From assembly GCF_039566955.1 (NCBI RefSeq), contig NZ_CP154796.1:4092001-4156000 (forward strand): 64,000 nucleotides of DNA, given 5' to 3'. Shown piece by piece: positions 1 to 9,117 of this stretch. Every line of letters begins with the position of its first letter. Positions within the stretch are counted from its first letter, which is position 1. Below the pieces are notes generated by a model. That model was not told the origin of the DNA. It saw nothing but the letters and a program-made list of their open reading frames with translations, and did not search any database. The position numbers and the translations under genes are program-made. The DNA comes from Micromonospora sp. DSM 45708 (GTDB lineage Bacteria; Actinomycetota; Actinomycetes; Mycobacteriales; Micromonosporaceae).

Positions 1-322
1 TGGGGTCGGGCACGGCGATCACCACCCGGGTGACGCCGGCGGCGATGAGCGCGTGGCTACAGGGGCCGGTGCGGCCGGTGTGGTCGCACGGTTCCAACGT
101 GACCACCGCGGTGCCGCCGCGGGCCCGGGTGCCGGCCTGGGCCAGCGCGACGATCTCGGCGTGCGGTCCGCCGGCGTACGCGTGGAAGCCCTCGCCGACG
201 ACCTCGCCGTCGGGATCGAGCAGCACGCAGCCGACGACCGGGTTGGGGCTGGTGGTGCCGAGGCCACGGGCGGCCAGCGCGACGGCGCGACGCATCGCCT
301 CGTCGACGGAGACGCTCGCCAT
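1..322 (-). CDS. ribD: RibD deaminase domain (5' part, runs off window)
   Basis: N-terminal 107 residues of the bifunctional riboflavin protein RibD; the rest lies beyond base 1. The deaminase half converts diaminohydroxyphosphoribosyl-aminopyrimidine to the uracil derivative, and the missing half would be the reductase. Read on the minus strand from ATG at 322 it shows the cytidine-deaminase-like fold signature: GTTSPNPVVGCVL near residues 22-34, the zinc/catalytic HAE motif (PHAEIVAL), then the second zinc signature EPCDHTGRTGPC with both cysteines. It lies directly downstream of an FMN riboswitch, so riboflavin operon expression is probably feedback-controlled by FMN. The function is well supported; only the C-terminal half is unseen. 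Confidence 0.95.
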   Translation of the reverse strand, partial: MASVSVDEAMRRAVALAARGLGTTSPNPVVGCVLLDPDGEVVGEGFHAYAGGPHAEIVALAQAGTRARGGTAVVTLEPCDHTGRTGPCSHALIAAGVTRVVIAVPDP

Positions 323-494
323 GGCCCGCCCTGCCCTTCCGCTCGCCGGTCACGCGCGGGCGGGGTGGGGAGCGACGGCACGAGTGCCGCGGACACGCGG
401 CGGCGGAGAACCGGGGACGGCGACAGCCGACCCCGGGGAGCCCACGGGCGCGGCTGAGGGTGCTCAGCGGCCGGCAGGGCCTCCCCCGTTCCGC

Positions 495-664
495 GCGCTG
501 TCTCCCATCCGGACTTTCTGGGGAGCGGACGAGCCGCACCCCAACCGTCGGCCCCGGATTCTCACCAGGTCCACCGTCCGGCCGAAGCCGTCCGGGTCGC
601 GGGCTTACCACGGTCGGGCCGTGGATCACCGCCGGTTCGGAATTTCACCGAGCCCCGCCAGCGC
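495..664 (-). promoter_or_regulatory. FMN riboswitch (RFN element)
   Basis: Read on the minus strand this has the conserved RFN blocks in order: GGTGAAATTCCGAACCGGCGG, GGTGATCC, the CCCGCGA block, GGTGAGAATCCGGGGCCGACGG (written here only as landmarks; each is seen once) and AGTCCGGATGGGAGA. The closing P1 stem is GCGCTG (659-664) with CAGCGC (495-500). It ends about 170 bases before the ribD start. Riboswitches of this class bind FMN and switch off riboflavin genes. Whether control is at termination or translation cannot be decided by eye. Confidence 0.95.
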
Positions 665-745
665 GTGGTGGGTACCCCGGAAGTCTTACACGTTCCACGG
701 CGGCGCGCGCCATCCAGGCGAGCTACCTCACAGCAGAGCGCACGA

Positions 746-1702
746 TCACGTAACTCCGCGACGGCGGTCGACCGCCACGTACGACCCGGGTTGGCTCTTG
801 GCCACCGTCTTCATCTCCGAGGCCACGGCGATGGCCTCCAACGGGTCGGTGAACCGCTTGCCGCTGTCGGACAGCGACACCCCGATGGAGAGCGTGACCA
901 GCGCGGCGCGGCGGATGTTGCCCCGCCGGTCCTTCAGCTCGACGAAGCCGCGTTCCCGGTCGGTGGCGTCGTAGAGCGTGTCGGCGGCGTTCTCGAAGTC
1001 GACCACCGCGCGGCTGGTCAGCGGCCGGACCTGGGTCGGTGCGCAGACGATGACGAAGTCGTCGCCGCCGACGTGGCCGAGGAAGGCCGGCGGCAGCCCG
1101 ATCGACACCACCGCGCGGTGCAGGCTGCGGGCCAGCGCGGAGATGAACTCGTCACCCCGGACGAAGCCGTACCGGTCGTTGACGCTCTTGAACCGGTCGA
1201 TGTCGACGTAGCCCACGGCGTAGTCCACGCCGCTGCGCACCCGGTCGCTGATCTCCCGCCGGATGCGGCTGTTGCCGGGCAGGCCGGTCAGCGGGGAGAC
1301 CTCCCGGAACTCCTTGTTGCGGCGCAACGTGGAGCTGACGCGGGCGACCAGCTCGGCGGTGTCGAACGGCTTGACCAGGTAGTCGTCCGCGCCGGCACTG
1401 AGGCCGTTGACCTTGTCGGAGGTCATGCCCTTGGCGGTCAGCATGATCACCGGCAGGGCGGAGGTCATCGGGTCGGCGCGCAGCCGGCGGGTCAGTTCCA
1501 GCCCGTCGACGCGGGGCATCATGAGGTCGACCACGGCCAGGTCCGGCCGTTGCCGCTCGATCACCTCCAGCGCCTCCTGGCCGTCGGCGGCGTGCAGCAC
1601 CTCGAAGCCGTGCAGGCGCAGGTTGAACTCGACGAAGCGGGCGATGTCCTCGTCGTCGTCGACGACCAGGATGACGTCGGGTCGGTCGCCGGCCGGGTCC
1701 AT
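746..1702 (-). CDS. Response regulator with REC and GGDEF domains
   Basis: 318 residues. Residues about 9-128 are a receiver domain with the acidic pocket D15-D17, phosphoacceptor D59 (VVDLMMP), T89 and K111 (VKPF). Residues about 136-310 are a GGDEF domain with the PLTGLPGN entry motif, the metal-binding D167/D169 region and the active-site signature GGDDF at 212-216, a common active variant. I see no RxxD inhibitory site just before it. Likely a phosphorylation-controlled diguanylate cyclase. The gene starts one base after the rpe stop, so the two are probably co-translated although functionally unrelated. A cognate kinase is not in the window. BldD, a known c-di-GMP effector, is encoded at 29.3 kb, which makes a regulatory link possible but unproven. 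Confidence 0.88.
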   Translation of the reverse strand: MDPAGDRPDVILVVDDDEDIARFVEFNLRLHGFEVLHAADGQEALEVIERQRPDLAVVDLMMPRVDGLELTRRLRADPMTSALPVIMLTAKGMTSDKVNGLSAGADDYLVKPFDTAELVARVSSTLRRNKEFREVSPLTGLPGNSRIRREISDRVRSGVDYAVGYVDIDRFKSVNDRYGFVRGDEFISALARSLHRAVVSIGLPPAFLGHVGGDDFVIVCAPTQVRPLTSRAVVDFENAADTLYDATDRERGFVELKDRRGNIRRAALVTLSIGVSLSDSGKRFTDPLEAIAVASEMKTVAKSQPGSYVAVDRRRGVT

Positions 1703-1703
1703 C

Positions 1704-2384
1704 TCAGGCCCCGGTCATCGCACGTTCCGCCAGGCCCCGCAGGCGGCGTACCGCCTCGGCCGGGTCGTCGGCGCCGTAGACCGCGGTGCCGGCGACGAAC
1801 GCGTCGGCGCCGGCGGCGGCAGCCTGCTCGATGGTGTCCGCGGCGATGCCGCCGTCGACCTCGATGCGCAGCTCCAGGTGGCCGCTGTCGACGTGGCGGC
1901 GGGCGGCGCGCACCTTGTCCAGCAGCGACGGCAGGAACCGCTGGCCGCCGAAGCCGGCCTTGATCGTCATGATCAGCAGCGTGTCGAAGCTGGGCAGCAG
2001 CTCCAGGTACGGCTCGATCGGGGTGTCCCGGTCGATCGCCAGCCCCGCCTTGGCCCCGGCCGAGCGCAGGTCCTTGGCCAGTGCCACCGGGTCGTCGCAC
2101 GCCTCGGCGTGGAACGTGACGTTGTACGCGCCGGCGTCGGCGTACCCGGGGGCCCAGCGACGCGGATCGGTGATCATCAGGTGCACGTCGAACGGCAGCT
2201 CGGTGGCCGCGAGCAGACTCTGCACCACCGGCAGGCCGATGGTCAGGTTGGGCACGAAGTGGTTGTCCATGACGTCCACGTGCAGCCAGTCGGCGGCGGA
2301 CTCCACGGCGCGGACCTCATCGGCGAGGCGGGCGAAATCGGCGGCCAGGATGCTGGGCGCGACGACGGGCGGCGGTACGGTCAC
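1704..2384 (-). CDS. rpe: Ribulose-phosphate 3-epimerase
   Basis: 226 residues, normal family length. It interconverts ribulose-5-phosphate and xylulose-5-phosphate in the pentose phosphate pathway. Visible signatures: [11 protein letters not shown] at the N-terminus, the metal/active-site stretch [26 protein letters not shown], the [10 protein letters not shown] loop (usually MTVNPGFGGQ) and the phosphate-binding VDGGI and [13 protein letters not shown] near the C-terminus. Catalytic Asp and His residues are retained. The ATG at 2384 gives the expected N-terminus. It is first of an apparent minus-strand unit with the downstream response regulator (one-base gap) and diverges from the lipoprotein pair. 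Confidence 0.95.
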   Translation of the reverse strand: MTVPPPVVAPSILAADFARLADEVRAVESAADWLHVDVMDNHFVPNLTIGLPVVQSLLAATELPFDVHLMITDPRRWAPGYADAGAYNVTFHAEACDDPVALAKDLRSAGAKAGLAIDRDTPIEPYLELLPSFDTLLIMTIKAGFGGQRFLPSLLDKVRAARRHVDSGHLELRIEVDGGIAADTIEQAAAAGADAFVAGTAVYGADDPAEAVRRLRGLAERAMTGA

Positions 2385-2645
2385 GGGGCCAGTGTACGAA
2401 CGTGCTCACCCCCCGGCCGCAGCGCGGCACCACGAAGGACCGACTGTGACCCGACCGTCACCTTCGGTGCACATTTCTGCTGTCCGGGCCGGAAATCTGC
2501 ACGAATAGCCGTCGATGACTGGCCGATCGATTGAAAGATGACGAAACTCCTACAGGGACGGTCACATATGCTGCACGCCCGGGCGCGGAGGACGCCGCAC
2601 GGGCCGCGGCGACCGGTTGCCATCTCTCCGGCGAAGGAGCGGACG

Positions 2646-3533
2646 ATGCGACGGTGGCTCCACGCGCTCACGCTGGCCGGCGCCGTGACGGCGGTGCTCG
2701 CCGGCTGCGCCCCGACGCACCGGGCCGACGGGGACCTCATCGACGACTGGGCGGCGCTGCCGGCGCCCCGGCTGTTCGTCCCGGCCACCGACGCGTGTCT
2801 GCCGCGGCTCACCGCGGTGGTGCCGGCGGCCACGTACGAGACGGTGGACTGCGCGGGCAGCCACCTGGCCGAGGCGGTGCACGTCGGCACGTTCACCGGG
2901 TCGGCGGCCGACGGCGCCCGCCCCGAGCCCGGCTCCCCCGAACTGCGCGACGCCCGGGCCGAGTGCGACCAGCGGGCCCGGGAGATGATCGGCGGGGACT
3001 GGCACGCCGCCCGGCTCACCCTGAACATCGCGCTGCCGCCGGCGACCGCCTGGATGGCCGGCGCCCGCTGGTACCGCTGCGACCTCGCCGAGACCGGCAG
3101 CATCGACAACACCCGGCCGGTCAACCGGGTGGGCAGCCTGCGCGGCGCACTGGTCGGCGACAACCCGCTGGTGCACCGCTGCTTCGACCCGAAGCTGATC
3201 GGCGCGAACCTCAACTACATGGCCCCGGTGCTGTGCACCGAGCCGCACCGGGCCGAATTCGTCGGCGTCTACTCCGAACGCGACATGAGCTGGGCCGAGT
3301 TCGCCCGGGCCGCGCCGGCCGCGCACCGGCGCTGCATGACGCTGATCGCCACGTTCGCCGACGTGCCGGACAATGCCGAGCTGCCGTACCGGGCCGGGTC
3401 CATCTTCTACCCGCCGTCGCAGCGGGAGTGGGAGGAGGGCGACCGGGGCGTGCGCTGTTTCCTGTGGAGCGACGACCGCAAACTGACCCGCTCGATGCGC
3501 GGCGCCGGCCCGGAGGGACTGCCCGCCATCTGA
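2646..3533 (+). CDS. Septum-formation-family lipoprotein A
   Basis: 295 residues from ATG 2646, chosen over a longer frame because a strong ribosome binding site (GAAGGAG at 2633-2639) precedes it and it opens directly on a lipoprotein signal peptide (MRRWLHALTLAGAVTAVLAGC, lipobox LAGC). The mature part has paired cysteines and two similar halves, each with a xVDCxxxHxAE(A/F)VxVG(T/Y) type motif (VDCAGSHLAEAVHVGTF; LCTEPHRAEFVGVY), as in actinobacterial septum_form domain proteins (PF13845-like). It is paralogous over its whole length to the next gene. Surface-anchored; actual role unknown. A TATGCT sequence at 2567-2572, like that ahead of the paralog, may be a -10 element. Confidence 0.8.
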   Translation: MRRWLHALTLAGAVTAVLAGCAPTHRADGDLIDDWAALPAPRLFVPATDACLPRLTAVVPAATYETVDCAGSHLAEAVHVGTFTGSAADGARPEPGSPELRDARAECDQRAREMIGGDWHAARLTLNIALPPATAWMAGARWYRCDLAETGSIDNTRPVNRVGSLRGALVGDNPLVHRCFDPKLIGANLNYMAPVLCTEPHRAEFVGVYSERDMSWAEFARAAPAAHRRCMTLIATFADVPDNAELPYRAGSIFYPPSQREWEEGDRGVRCFLWSDDRKLTRSMRGAGPEGLPAI

Positions 3534-3655
3534 CCGTCGTCCCGCCGGGAGCCGGCCGCCCTCGTGCGACAGGTCCGCGGCCCCGTTGCCGTATGCTGCG
3601 TCGCCGAGGCGTACCGGTCGGCCGGGCGGCTCCGGACGGCGGGAGGTCGGTCGCG

Positions 3656-4546
3656 ATGCGGCGATGGTGGGCGGCGGTCGCCGCGGGCGCGGTGGCGGTG
3701 CTGGCGCTGGGCGGTTGCCGCGCGCCGGCCGGGGTGGACCGCGACCTCACCGACGAGTGGCCGGCCTTCGCCACCCCGGCGGGCTTCGTGCCCGAGGCCG
3801 ACGTCTGCCACCCGACCGTCGCCGACGTCGGCTACCTCAGCGGCTACCAGCCGGTCGACTGCGCCACCTCGCACCGCGCCGAGACGCTGCACGTGGGCAC
3901 ACTGACCGGCCCGGACGCCGGGCGCTCCGCGCCGCCGCGCACCGGCTCGACCGGCATCCGCACCGCGCACGCCGAGTGCGCGCGGCAGGTCACCCGCGCC
4001 GTCGGCGCGGACTGGCGGTCCGGGCGGTTGCAGCTCTCCGTGGTCTTCCCGTCCGCGCTGGCCTGGTCCGGCGGCGCCCGCTGGTACCGCTGCGACGTCG
4101 CCGAGGTGACCGACCTGGACGAGGGCAACGTGGCCGCGCGTACCGGCAGCCTGCGCGGCGCGCTCAAGCCCGGCTCACCGCTGGCGCTGGGCTGCTTCAA
4201 CCCGAAGCTGAGCAAGGACGAGGTCCAGGCCATGCGGCCGGTCGCCTGCACCGCGAAGCACCACGCCGAGTTCGTCGGCGTCTACCTGGCGCCCGACGTC
4301 ACCTACGCCGAGTTCCAGCGCACCTCGCTGCGGGCGCACAAGGCGTGCCGGGCGTTGATCGCGAAGTACGCCAAGGTGCCGAACGACGGGAAGATGCAGT
4401 ACCGGGCCGGCACCATCGTCTACCACCCGTACGAGCAGCAGTGGCGTGACGGCGACCGGGGTGTGCAGTGCTTCCTCTGGGTCTCCGACCGGACGCTGAC
4501 CCGCTCGGTGCGGGGCGCCGGCGGCTCGGTGCTGCCGGTCACCTGA
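3656..4546 (+). CDS. Septum-formation-family lipoprotein B
   Basis: 296 residues from ATG 3656, preceded by GGGAGGT at 3641-3647. The N-terminus is a lipoprotein signal (MRRWWAAVAAGAVAVLALGGC). The body matches lipoprotein A residue by residue in many places: DLTDEWPAF, PVDCATSHRAETLHVGT, GARWYRCD, TGSLRGAL, CFNPKL, HHAEFVGVY, YRAG, RGVQCFLW, RSVRGAG. The pair is therefore a tandem duplication, separated by 122 bases with its own TATGCT (3592-3597), so each copy may have its own promoter. The same open frame continues upstream to 2531 but that part is a shadow of lipoprotein A in another frame. Function unknown beyond the family name. Confidence 0.8.
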   Translation: MRRWWAAVAAGAVAVLALGGCRAPAGVDRDLTDEWPAFATPAGFVPEADVCHPTVADVGYLSGYQPVDCATSHRAETLHVGTLTGPDAGRSAPPRTGSTGIRTAHAECARQVTRAVGADWRSGRLQLSVVFPSALAWSGGARWYRCDVAEVTDLDEGNVAARTGSLRGALKPGSPLALGCFNPKLSKDEVQAMRPVACTAKHHAEFVGVYLAPDVTYAEFQRTSLRAHKACRALIAKYAKVPNDGKMQYRAGTIVYHPYEQQWRDGDRGVQCFLWVSDRTLTRSVRGAGGSVLPVT

Positions 4547-4550
4547 GCCG

Positions 4551-4582
4551 CGGGCGGGGCGGGCGTCGGCCCACCCCGCCCG
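4551..4582. terminator. Terminator hairpin between convergent genes
   Basis: Nine-base perfect inverted repeat, CGGGCGGGG at 4551-4559 and CCCCGCCCG at 4574-4582, with a 14-base loop. It begins 4 bases after lipoprotein B stops and ends 6 bases before the aminopeptidase stop, so it can serve both converging transcripts. There is no U tract, as is usual in high-GC actinobacteria. Confidence 0.65.
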
Positions 4583-4588
4583 GTGCGC

Positions 4589-6346
4589 TCAGTCGACCTG
4601 GAGCGTCACGTCGTCGATGACGAAGCTGGTCTGGAGCGAGGCGTCCTCGACGCCGGTCCACTTGAGCGTGACCGTCTGGCCGGCGTACCCGGCGAGGTTG
4701 AAGCTGCGCTGGGTGTAGCCGGTGGCCTTGTTCAGGTTCGAGTAGGTCGCCAGCGTGGTGGAGCCGACCTGCACGGTCAGCTTGTCGTACGCGGTCGAGG
4801 TGGTGGTCTCGGCCGAGTCGATGTGCAGCCAGAACGCCAGCGTGTAACTGGTGCAGCCGGTCGGCAGCGTCACCGACTGGGAGAGCGTGTCGGTGCGCGA
4901 GGAGCCGTACCCGTTCAGCCACGCCTTGTACGAGCCGGTCCGGGCCGCCTGGCCGGCGTCGTTGGTGATCACGCCGGAGCTGGTCGTCCACGGCGTGGTG
5001 CCGGACTCGAAGCTGCTGTTGCCGATGAGCTGCCCGGCGGTGCAGCCGCCGCTGCCGCCGGTCACCGTGATCGTGTACGTGGCGGTGCGGGTGGCCGAGC
5101 CGGTGCCGGTGACGGTGAGCGTGAACGTGCCGGTGGTCGCCGTGGACGAGGCGCTGACCGTCATGGTGGCGGAGCCGCCGGAGGTGACGGACGACGGGCT
5201 GAAGCCGACCGTGACGCCGCTCGGGGCGCCGCTGGCCGACAACGACACGGTCTGGGCGCTGCCGGCGGTGGTGGCGGTGCTGACCGTGGCGGTGGTGGAG
5301 CCGCCCCGGGCGACGCTGCCGGAGGTGGGGCTGACCGCGACGGAGAAGTCGTTGGTCGGCGTGCCGCCGCCGACCGCCAGCGCCCAGATCGCGTACGCCA
5401 CGCCGTCCGCGCTGCGGTTGAGCACCGTCGTGTTGATGTTGCTGGTGGTGTCGCAGGAGCGGTGGTAGCAGCCGTCGTACGCCGCGCCGGAGGTGCCGCC
5501 CCACTTGGCGGCCTGGGCGGCGGTCTTGGTGTAGCTGGCGCCGGCCGCGTAGCCGGAGGTCTGGATGCCGGCGTTGGCGAACGAGTAGTCGTCGGAGCGA
5601 CCCTGCCCCTCGGTGTTCTCCTCCGGCTGGATGCCGAACGAGTCCCAGTACGCCTTCAGCGGCGCCGCGGTGGCCGAGGTGATCCGGTTGATGAAGTAGC
5701 CGCCGTTGGGCGAGCCGACCATGTCGAAGTTGTAGTAGCCCTTGATGTAGCCCCGCTGGGTGGTGCTGAGCTGGTTGACGTAGTGCTTCGAGCCCTGGAG
5801 GCCCTGCTCCTCGCCGTTCCACCAGGCGAACCGGACCCGCTTGGTCATGGTCGGGTTCTGCGCGGCCAGCACCAGCGCGTTCTCCAGCAGCGTGGCCGAG
5901 CCGGAGCCGTTGTCGTTGATGCCCGGGCCGGCGGAGACGCTGTCCAGGTGCGCGCCGAACATGACGACCTGGTCGGTGGGGCCCTGCGGCCACTCGGCGA
6001 TCAGGTTGCTGCCCGGGTAGGTGCAGGTGGTGCAGTTCTGCTCGGTGACCGTGTAGCCGGCGGCCTGGAGCTTGCCCTTGACGTAGCTGACCGAGGCGGC
6101 GTAGCCGGCCGAGCCGGCCCGGCGGTTGCCGCCGTTGCTGCTGGCGATGGAGTTGAGCTGGGTGAGGTGGGCCTGGACGTTGGTCAGCGAGACGTCCGGT
6201 GCGGCGAGCGCGGCGGCGGCCGGGGCGGGGGCGGCCGGAGCGGGGGCGGAGGCGGGCGCGGCGGAGGCGGTGCCGGCCAGGCTCGCCGTCGTCAGGGTGG
6301 CGACGAGGGCGAGCGCGAGGCTCGTGGTCGGCGTGCTGCGTCTCAT
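4589..6346 (-). CDS. Secreted M28 family aminopeptidase
   Basis: 585 residues from ATG 6346, chosen because GAGGAG lies just upstream and a Sec signal peptide follows ([20 protein letters not shown]..., cleavage near ASA-AP at 29). Residues about 50-330 are an M28 zinc aminopeptidase like that of Streptomyces griseus: ligands H133, D145, E180, D208, H295 and catalytic base E179. The intervals between them (12, 34, 28, 87) equal those of the S. griseus enzyme. Residues about 333-435 are an Ig-like beta domain, and about 440-585 a C-terminal beta-sandwich (NSSFESG...W...FVIDDVTL), of the kind that binds carbohydrate or cell surface. An extracellular enzyme releasing N-terminal residues from peptides, transcribed alone. 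Confidence 0.93.
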   Translation of the reverse strand: MRRSTPTTSLALALVATLTTASLAGTASAAPASAPAPAAPAPAAAALAAPDVSLTNVQAHLTQLNSIASSNGGNRRAGSAGYAASVSYVKGKLQAAGYTVTEQNCTTCTYPGSNLIAEWPQGPTDQVVMFGAHLDSVSAGPGINDNGSGSATLLENALVLAAQNPTMTKRVRFAWWNGEEQGLQGSKHYVNQLSTTQRGYIKGYYNFDMVGSPNGGYFINRITSATAAPLKAYWDSFGIQPEENTEGQGRSDDYSFANAGIQTSGYAAGASYTKTAAQAAKWGGTSGAAYDGCYHRSCDTTSNINTTVLNRSADGVAYAIWALAVGGGTPTNDFSVAVSPTSGSVARGGSTTATVSTATTAGSAQTVSLSASGAPSGVTVGFSPSSVTSGGSATMTVSASSTATTGTFTLTVTGTGSATRTATYTITVTGGSGGCTAGQLIGNSSFESGTTPWTTSSGVITNDAGQAARTGSYKAWLNGYGSSRTDTLSQSVTLPTGCTSYTLAFWLHIDSAETTTSTAYDKLTVQVGSTTLATYSNLNKATGYTQRSFNLAGYAGQTVTLKWTGVEDASLQTSFVIDDVTLQVD

Positions 6347-6405
6347 GGAGACTCCTCGTGGGGGTGGTGCGGGCGGGGGTGACGGCCGTGGACCGGTGAT
6401 CGGAA

Positions 6406-6433
6406 CAGTTACATGCATCGATCACTTAGTCAA
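6406..6433 (-). promoter_or_regulatory. Putative promoter of the aminopeptidase gene
   Basis: On the minus strand TTGACT (6428-6433) and TAACTG (6406-6411) are separated by 16 bases and lie about 60 bases ahead of the ATG at 6346. This resembles a housekeeping-sigma promoter. Found by eye only. Confidence 0.5.
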
Positions 6434-6523
6434 CGGGCCCGTCACATCCCACCAACCCCCTCCCCCACCCGGGATGCACCCGGCGCGGGGCCTCCCCCAC
6501 CGCCACCCCCCACCATCTCCCCC

Positions 6524-6583
6524 GCTGATTCACGGAAAGAGTGGGCATGGCGCGCGAAATGCCACCACTTTCCGTGAATCAGC
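6524..6583. repeat. 60-base palindrome, family A copy 1
   Basis: Outer arms GCTGATTCACGGAAAG (6524-6539) and CTTTCCGTGAATCAGC (6568-6583) are perfectly complementary. The inner part of each arm continues the pairing with three mismatches, around a loop of about 10 bases. A second copy of identical length lies at 63797-63856 and shares the arms. It starts 38 bases downstream of the rsmB stop codon on the minus strand, so a terminator or mRNA 3'-end role is possible; the recurrence suggests a dispersed repeat. Confidence 0.85.
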
Positions 6584-6621
6584 ACCGGGAAACGGGTGGG
6601 GGGTGAGGGGGTGGGCGCGGG

Positions 6622-8127
6622 TCAGCCGCGGCGGAGCACCGCCAGGAACATGGCGTCGGTGCCGTGCCGGTGCGGCCAGAGCTGCACCGTCGGACCGTCA
6701 CCCAGACCCGGCATGCCGGCCGGCAGCAGCGGGCGGGCGTCCACGAAGTCGACCGGGAAACCGCACCGCCGGGACGCCTCGGTCACCGTCACGTGCGTCT
6801 CCACCACGTGCGGCGAACAGGTAACGTACGCCACCACGCCGCCCGGACGGACCGCGCGCAGCGCGGCGGTGAGCAGCTCGCGCTGCAACCGGGTCAACGG
6901 CGGCAGGTCCGCCGGCTGCCGGCGCCAGCGGGACTCCGGCCGGCGACGCAACGCGCCCAGGCCGGTGCACGGCGCGTCCACCAGCACCCGGTCGAAGTGC
7001 CCCTCCGGCAGCTTCGGGTCACCGCCGACGTCACGCCCGTCGAGGTGCAGCACCGTGACCGGCAGGCCACGGGTCGCCTGCTCGACGAGCCGGGCCCGGT
7101 GCTCCGCCACCTCGACCGCGGTCAGCCGCGCCCCGCGCTGCGCGGCCAGCGCGCCGAGCAGGCCGGACTTGCCGCCCGGACCGGCGCACAGGTCCAGCCA
7201 GCGGCCGTCCGGGCCGTCCACCGGCGCGTTCGCCAGCGCGTCCGCCACCAGTTGGGAGCCCTCGTCCTGCACGTGGGCCCGCCCGTCGGCGACCGCCGCC
7301 AGGTCACCCGGCGCGCCGCCGGACAGATAGACCGCGTACGGCGAGAACGCGCCGGGCGCGCCGCCGACCTCGTCGGCCAGCGCCACCGCGTCGGCCCGCC
7401 CCGGCCGGGCGCACAGGTGCACCGGCGGGCGCTCGTTGTCCTCGATGAGCAGGCGGGTCGTCTCCCCCAGGTCACCGCCGAGCGCCTCGGCGAACGACCG
7501 GACGATCCACTGCGGATGGCTGTACGCCAGCGCCAGGTGACCGACCGGATCGACCCCCTCGGCCGGGGCGAGCTTCGCCACCCAGGCGTCCGCGTCCCGG
7601 CCGGCGATCTCCCGCAGCACCGCGTTGGCGAACCCGGTCGCGCCCGGCCCCACCATGCGGACCAGGTCCACGGTGGACGACACCGCTGCGTGCGCCGGCA
7701 CCCGCGTGTGCAGCAACTGGTACGCCCCCAGCCGCAGCGCGTCCCGCACCGGCGGGTCGATCCGCTGCACGTCCCGGCCGGCCGCGTCGGTGACGATCGC
7801 GTCCAGCGTGCCGGTGTGCCGCAGCGTGCCGTAGGTCAGCTCGGTGGCGAACGCGGCGTCCCGCCCGCTCAGCCCCGCCTCGCGCAGCATCGCCGGGAGC
7901 ACCAGGTTGGCGTACGCGTCGTCGCGGTGCACCGCCGCGAGCGCCTCGTACGCGACGTGCCGGGGCAGGTCCACCGTCGGCCGGACCGGACGCTGCCCGC
8001 CCCGCCGCTCGCCACCGCCCCGGTACGGCCGGTCACCGGCGCGACCCGGACCACGCGGCCGGTCGCCGGCGCCACGGTCGTACCCCCGCGGGCGCTCACC
8101 CTCGACGGGCCGCTCCGGCCCGCTCAC
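6622..8127 (-). CDS. rsmB: 16S rRNA m5C967 methyltransferase
   Basis: 501 residues, GTG start at 8127. Residues 1-50 are an Arg/Gly/Pro-rich disordered extension typical of actinobacterial members. Residues about 52-190 are a NusB-like RNA-binding domain (VAYEALAAVHRDDAYANLVLPAML, GATGFANAVLREI). The C-terminal half is the SAM-dependent RNA m5C methyltransferase: LDLCAGPGGKSGLLGALA, motif IV VLVDAPCTGLGALRRRPESRWRR and motif VI YVTCSPHVVETH, each with its catalytic-region cysteine. Methylates C967 of 16S rRNA. It follows def-fmt, the usual order, but rpe, normally adjacent, is separated from it by the lipoprotein/aminopeptidase block. Confidence 0.94.
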   Translation of the reverse strand: MSGPERPVEGERPRGYDRGAGDRPRGPGRAGDRPYRGGGERRGGQRPVRPTVDLPRHVAYEALAAVHRDDAYANLVLPAMLREAGLSGRDAAFATELTYGTLRHTGTLDAIVTDAAGRDVQRIDPPVRDALRLGAYQLLHTRVPAHAAVSSTVDLVRMVGPGATGFANAVLREIAGRDADAWVAKLAPAEGVDPVGHLALAYSHPQWIVRSFAEALGGDLGETTRLLIEDNERPPVHLCARPGRADAVALADEVGGAPGAFSPYAVYLSGGAPGDLAAVADGRAHVQDEGSQLVADALANAPVDGPDGRWLDLCAGPGGKSGLLGALAAQRGARLTAVEVAEHRARLVEQATRGLPVTVLHLDGRDVGGDPKLPEGHFDRVLVDAPCTGLGALRRRPESRWRRQPADLPPLTRLQRELLTAALRAVRPGGVVAYVTCSPHVVETHVTVTEASRRCGFPVDFVDARPLLPAGMPGLGDGPTVQLWPHRHGTDAMFLAVLRRG

Positions 8128-8194
8128 GCGGAGTCGCCCTTCGCTCGCGACTGCGGGGCTCGCAACACCGGCTCACTCCTCGCGCTCACGCGAA
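8121..8194. repeat. Repeated linker between fmt and rsmB
   Basis: The gap 8128-8185 is bracketed by two nearly identical 12-mers, CGCTCACGCGGA (8121-8132) and CGCTCACGCGAA (8183-8194), which also supply the rsmB start and the fmt stop region. Between them GCTCGC/GCTCAC-like words recur. It looks like a small duplicated or inserted spacer that split a formerly tighter fmt-rsmB junction. Confidence 0.4.
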
Positions 8195-9112
8195 CACCTC
8201 GCCCGCGGCGACCCGGGCGCCGCGCGCCCAGTCGCCGGCCGACATGGCCTTCTTGCCGGCGGCCCGCACCTCGCCGAGCCGCACCGGCCCGGTCGCGGTG
8301 CCCACCAGCACCTGGGACTTCTCCACCAGCAGCTCCCCCGGCTTCAGCTCGGGGCCGTTCGCCAGCGGCGTGACCGGGCCGAGCTTCACCCGGTCGTCAC
8401 GGAACGTGGTCCACGGGCCGGGCGCCGGCGTGCAGGCCCGCACCCGCCGGTCCACCGCGAACGCCGGATCGGTCCAGCGGACCCGGGCGTCGTCCACGGT
8501 CAGCTTCGGCGCCAGCGAGACCCCGTCGGCCGGCTGCGGCTCGGCCCGCGCGGTGCCGGCGCCGATCGCGTCGAGCACCGCGACCAGCAGCCCCGCGCCG
8601 GAGTGGGCGAGCCGGTCCAGCAGGTCGCCGGACGTGTCGGCGGGCCGGACCTCGTCGGTGACCGTGCCGAAGACCGGCCCGGTGTCGAGTCCCGCCTCCA
8701 GTTGGAACACGCTGGCCCCGGTCAGCTCGTCGCCGTGCAGCACGGCGTGCTGCACCGGCGCCGCGCCCCGCCACGCGGGCAGCAGCGAGAAGTGCAGGTT
8801 GATCCAGCCGTGCCGGGGGATCTCCAGCGCCACCGGCGGCACCAGCGCGCCGTAGGCGACCACGGGTACGCAGTCCGGCGCGAGCGCGCGCAACCGGTCG
8901 AGGAACTCCGGCTCGCGCGGCCGGGCCGGGGTGAGCACCTCGACGCCGTGCGCGTCGGCCCACGCGCCGACCGGCGAGCGGACCAGCCCCCGGCCCCGGC
9001 CGGCCGGGGCGTCCGGGCGGGTCACCACGGCGAGCAGCTCGTGGCCGGAGGCGGCGATCGCATCCAGGGCCGGTACGGCGACCGCCGGCGTGCCGGCGAA
9101 GACCAGGCGCAT
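8186..9112 (-). CDS. fmt: Methionyl-tRNA formyltransferase
   Basis: 308 residues from ATG 9112. Formylates Met-tRNA for translation initiation. Visible: [19 protein letters not shown], the formyltransferase core with [26 protein letters not shown] (the SLLPxxRG signature with the catalytic Asn/His region) and DTGPV, then the C-terminal tRNA-binding domain (about 205-308). The ATG lies 5 bases after the def stop. The def-fmt pair acts at the two ends of the same process, adding and later removing the formyl group. Confidence 0.96.
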   Translation of the reverse strand: MRLVFAGTPAVAVPALDAIAASGHELLAVVTRPDAPAGRGRGLVRSPVGAWADAHGVEVLTPARPREPEFLDRLRALAPDCVPVVAYGALVPPVALEIPRHGWINLHFSLLPAWRGAAPVQHAVLHGDELTGASVFQLEAGLDTGPVFGTVTDEVRPADTSGDLLDRLAHSGAGLLVAVLDAIGAGTARAEPQPADGVSLAPKLTVDDARVRWTDPAFAVDRRVRACTPAPGPWTTFRDDRVKLGPVTPLANGPELKPGELLVEKSQVLVGTATGPVRLGEVRAAGKKAMSAGDWARGARVAAGEVFA

Positions 9113-9117
9113 CCCGG

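Noticed and set aside
2531..3655. First 375 codons of a 671-residue plus frame
   Set aside because: Composition is shadow-like (Arg/Gly/Pro rich) and antisense-free motifs are absent; only the part from ATG 3656 is a real lipoprotein.
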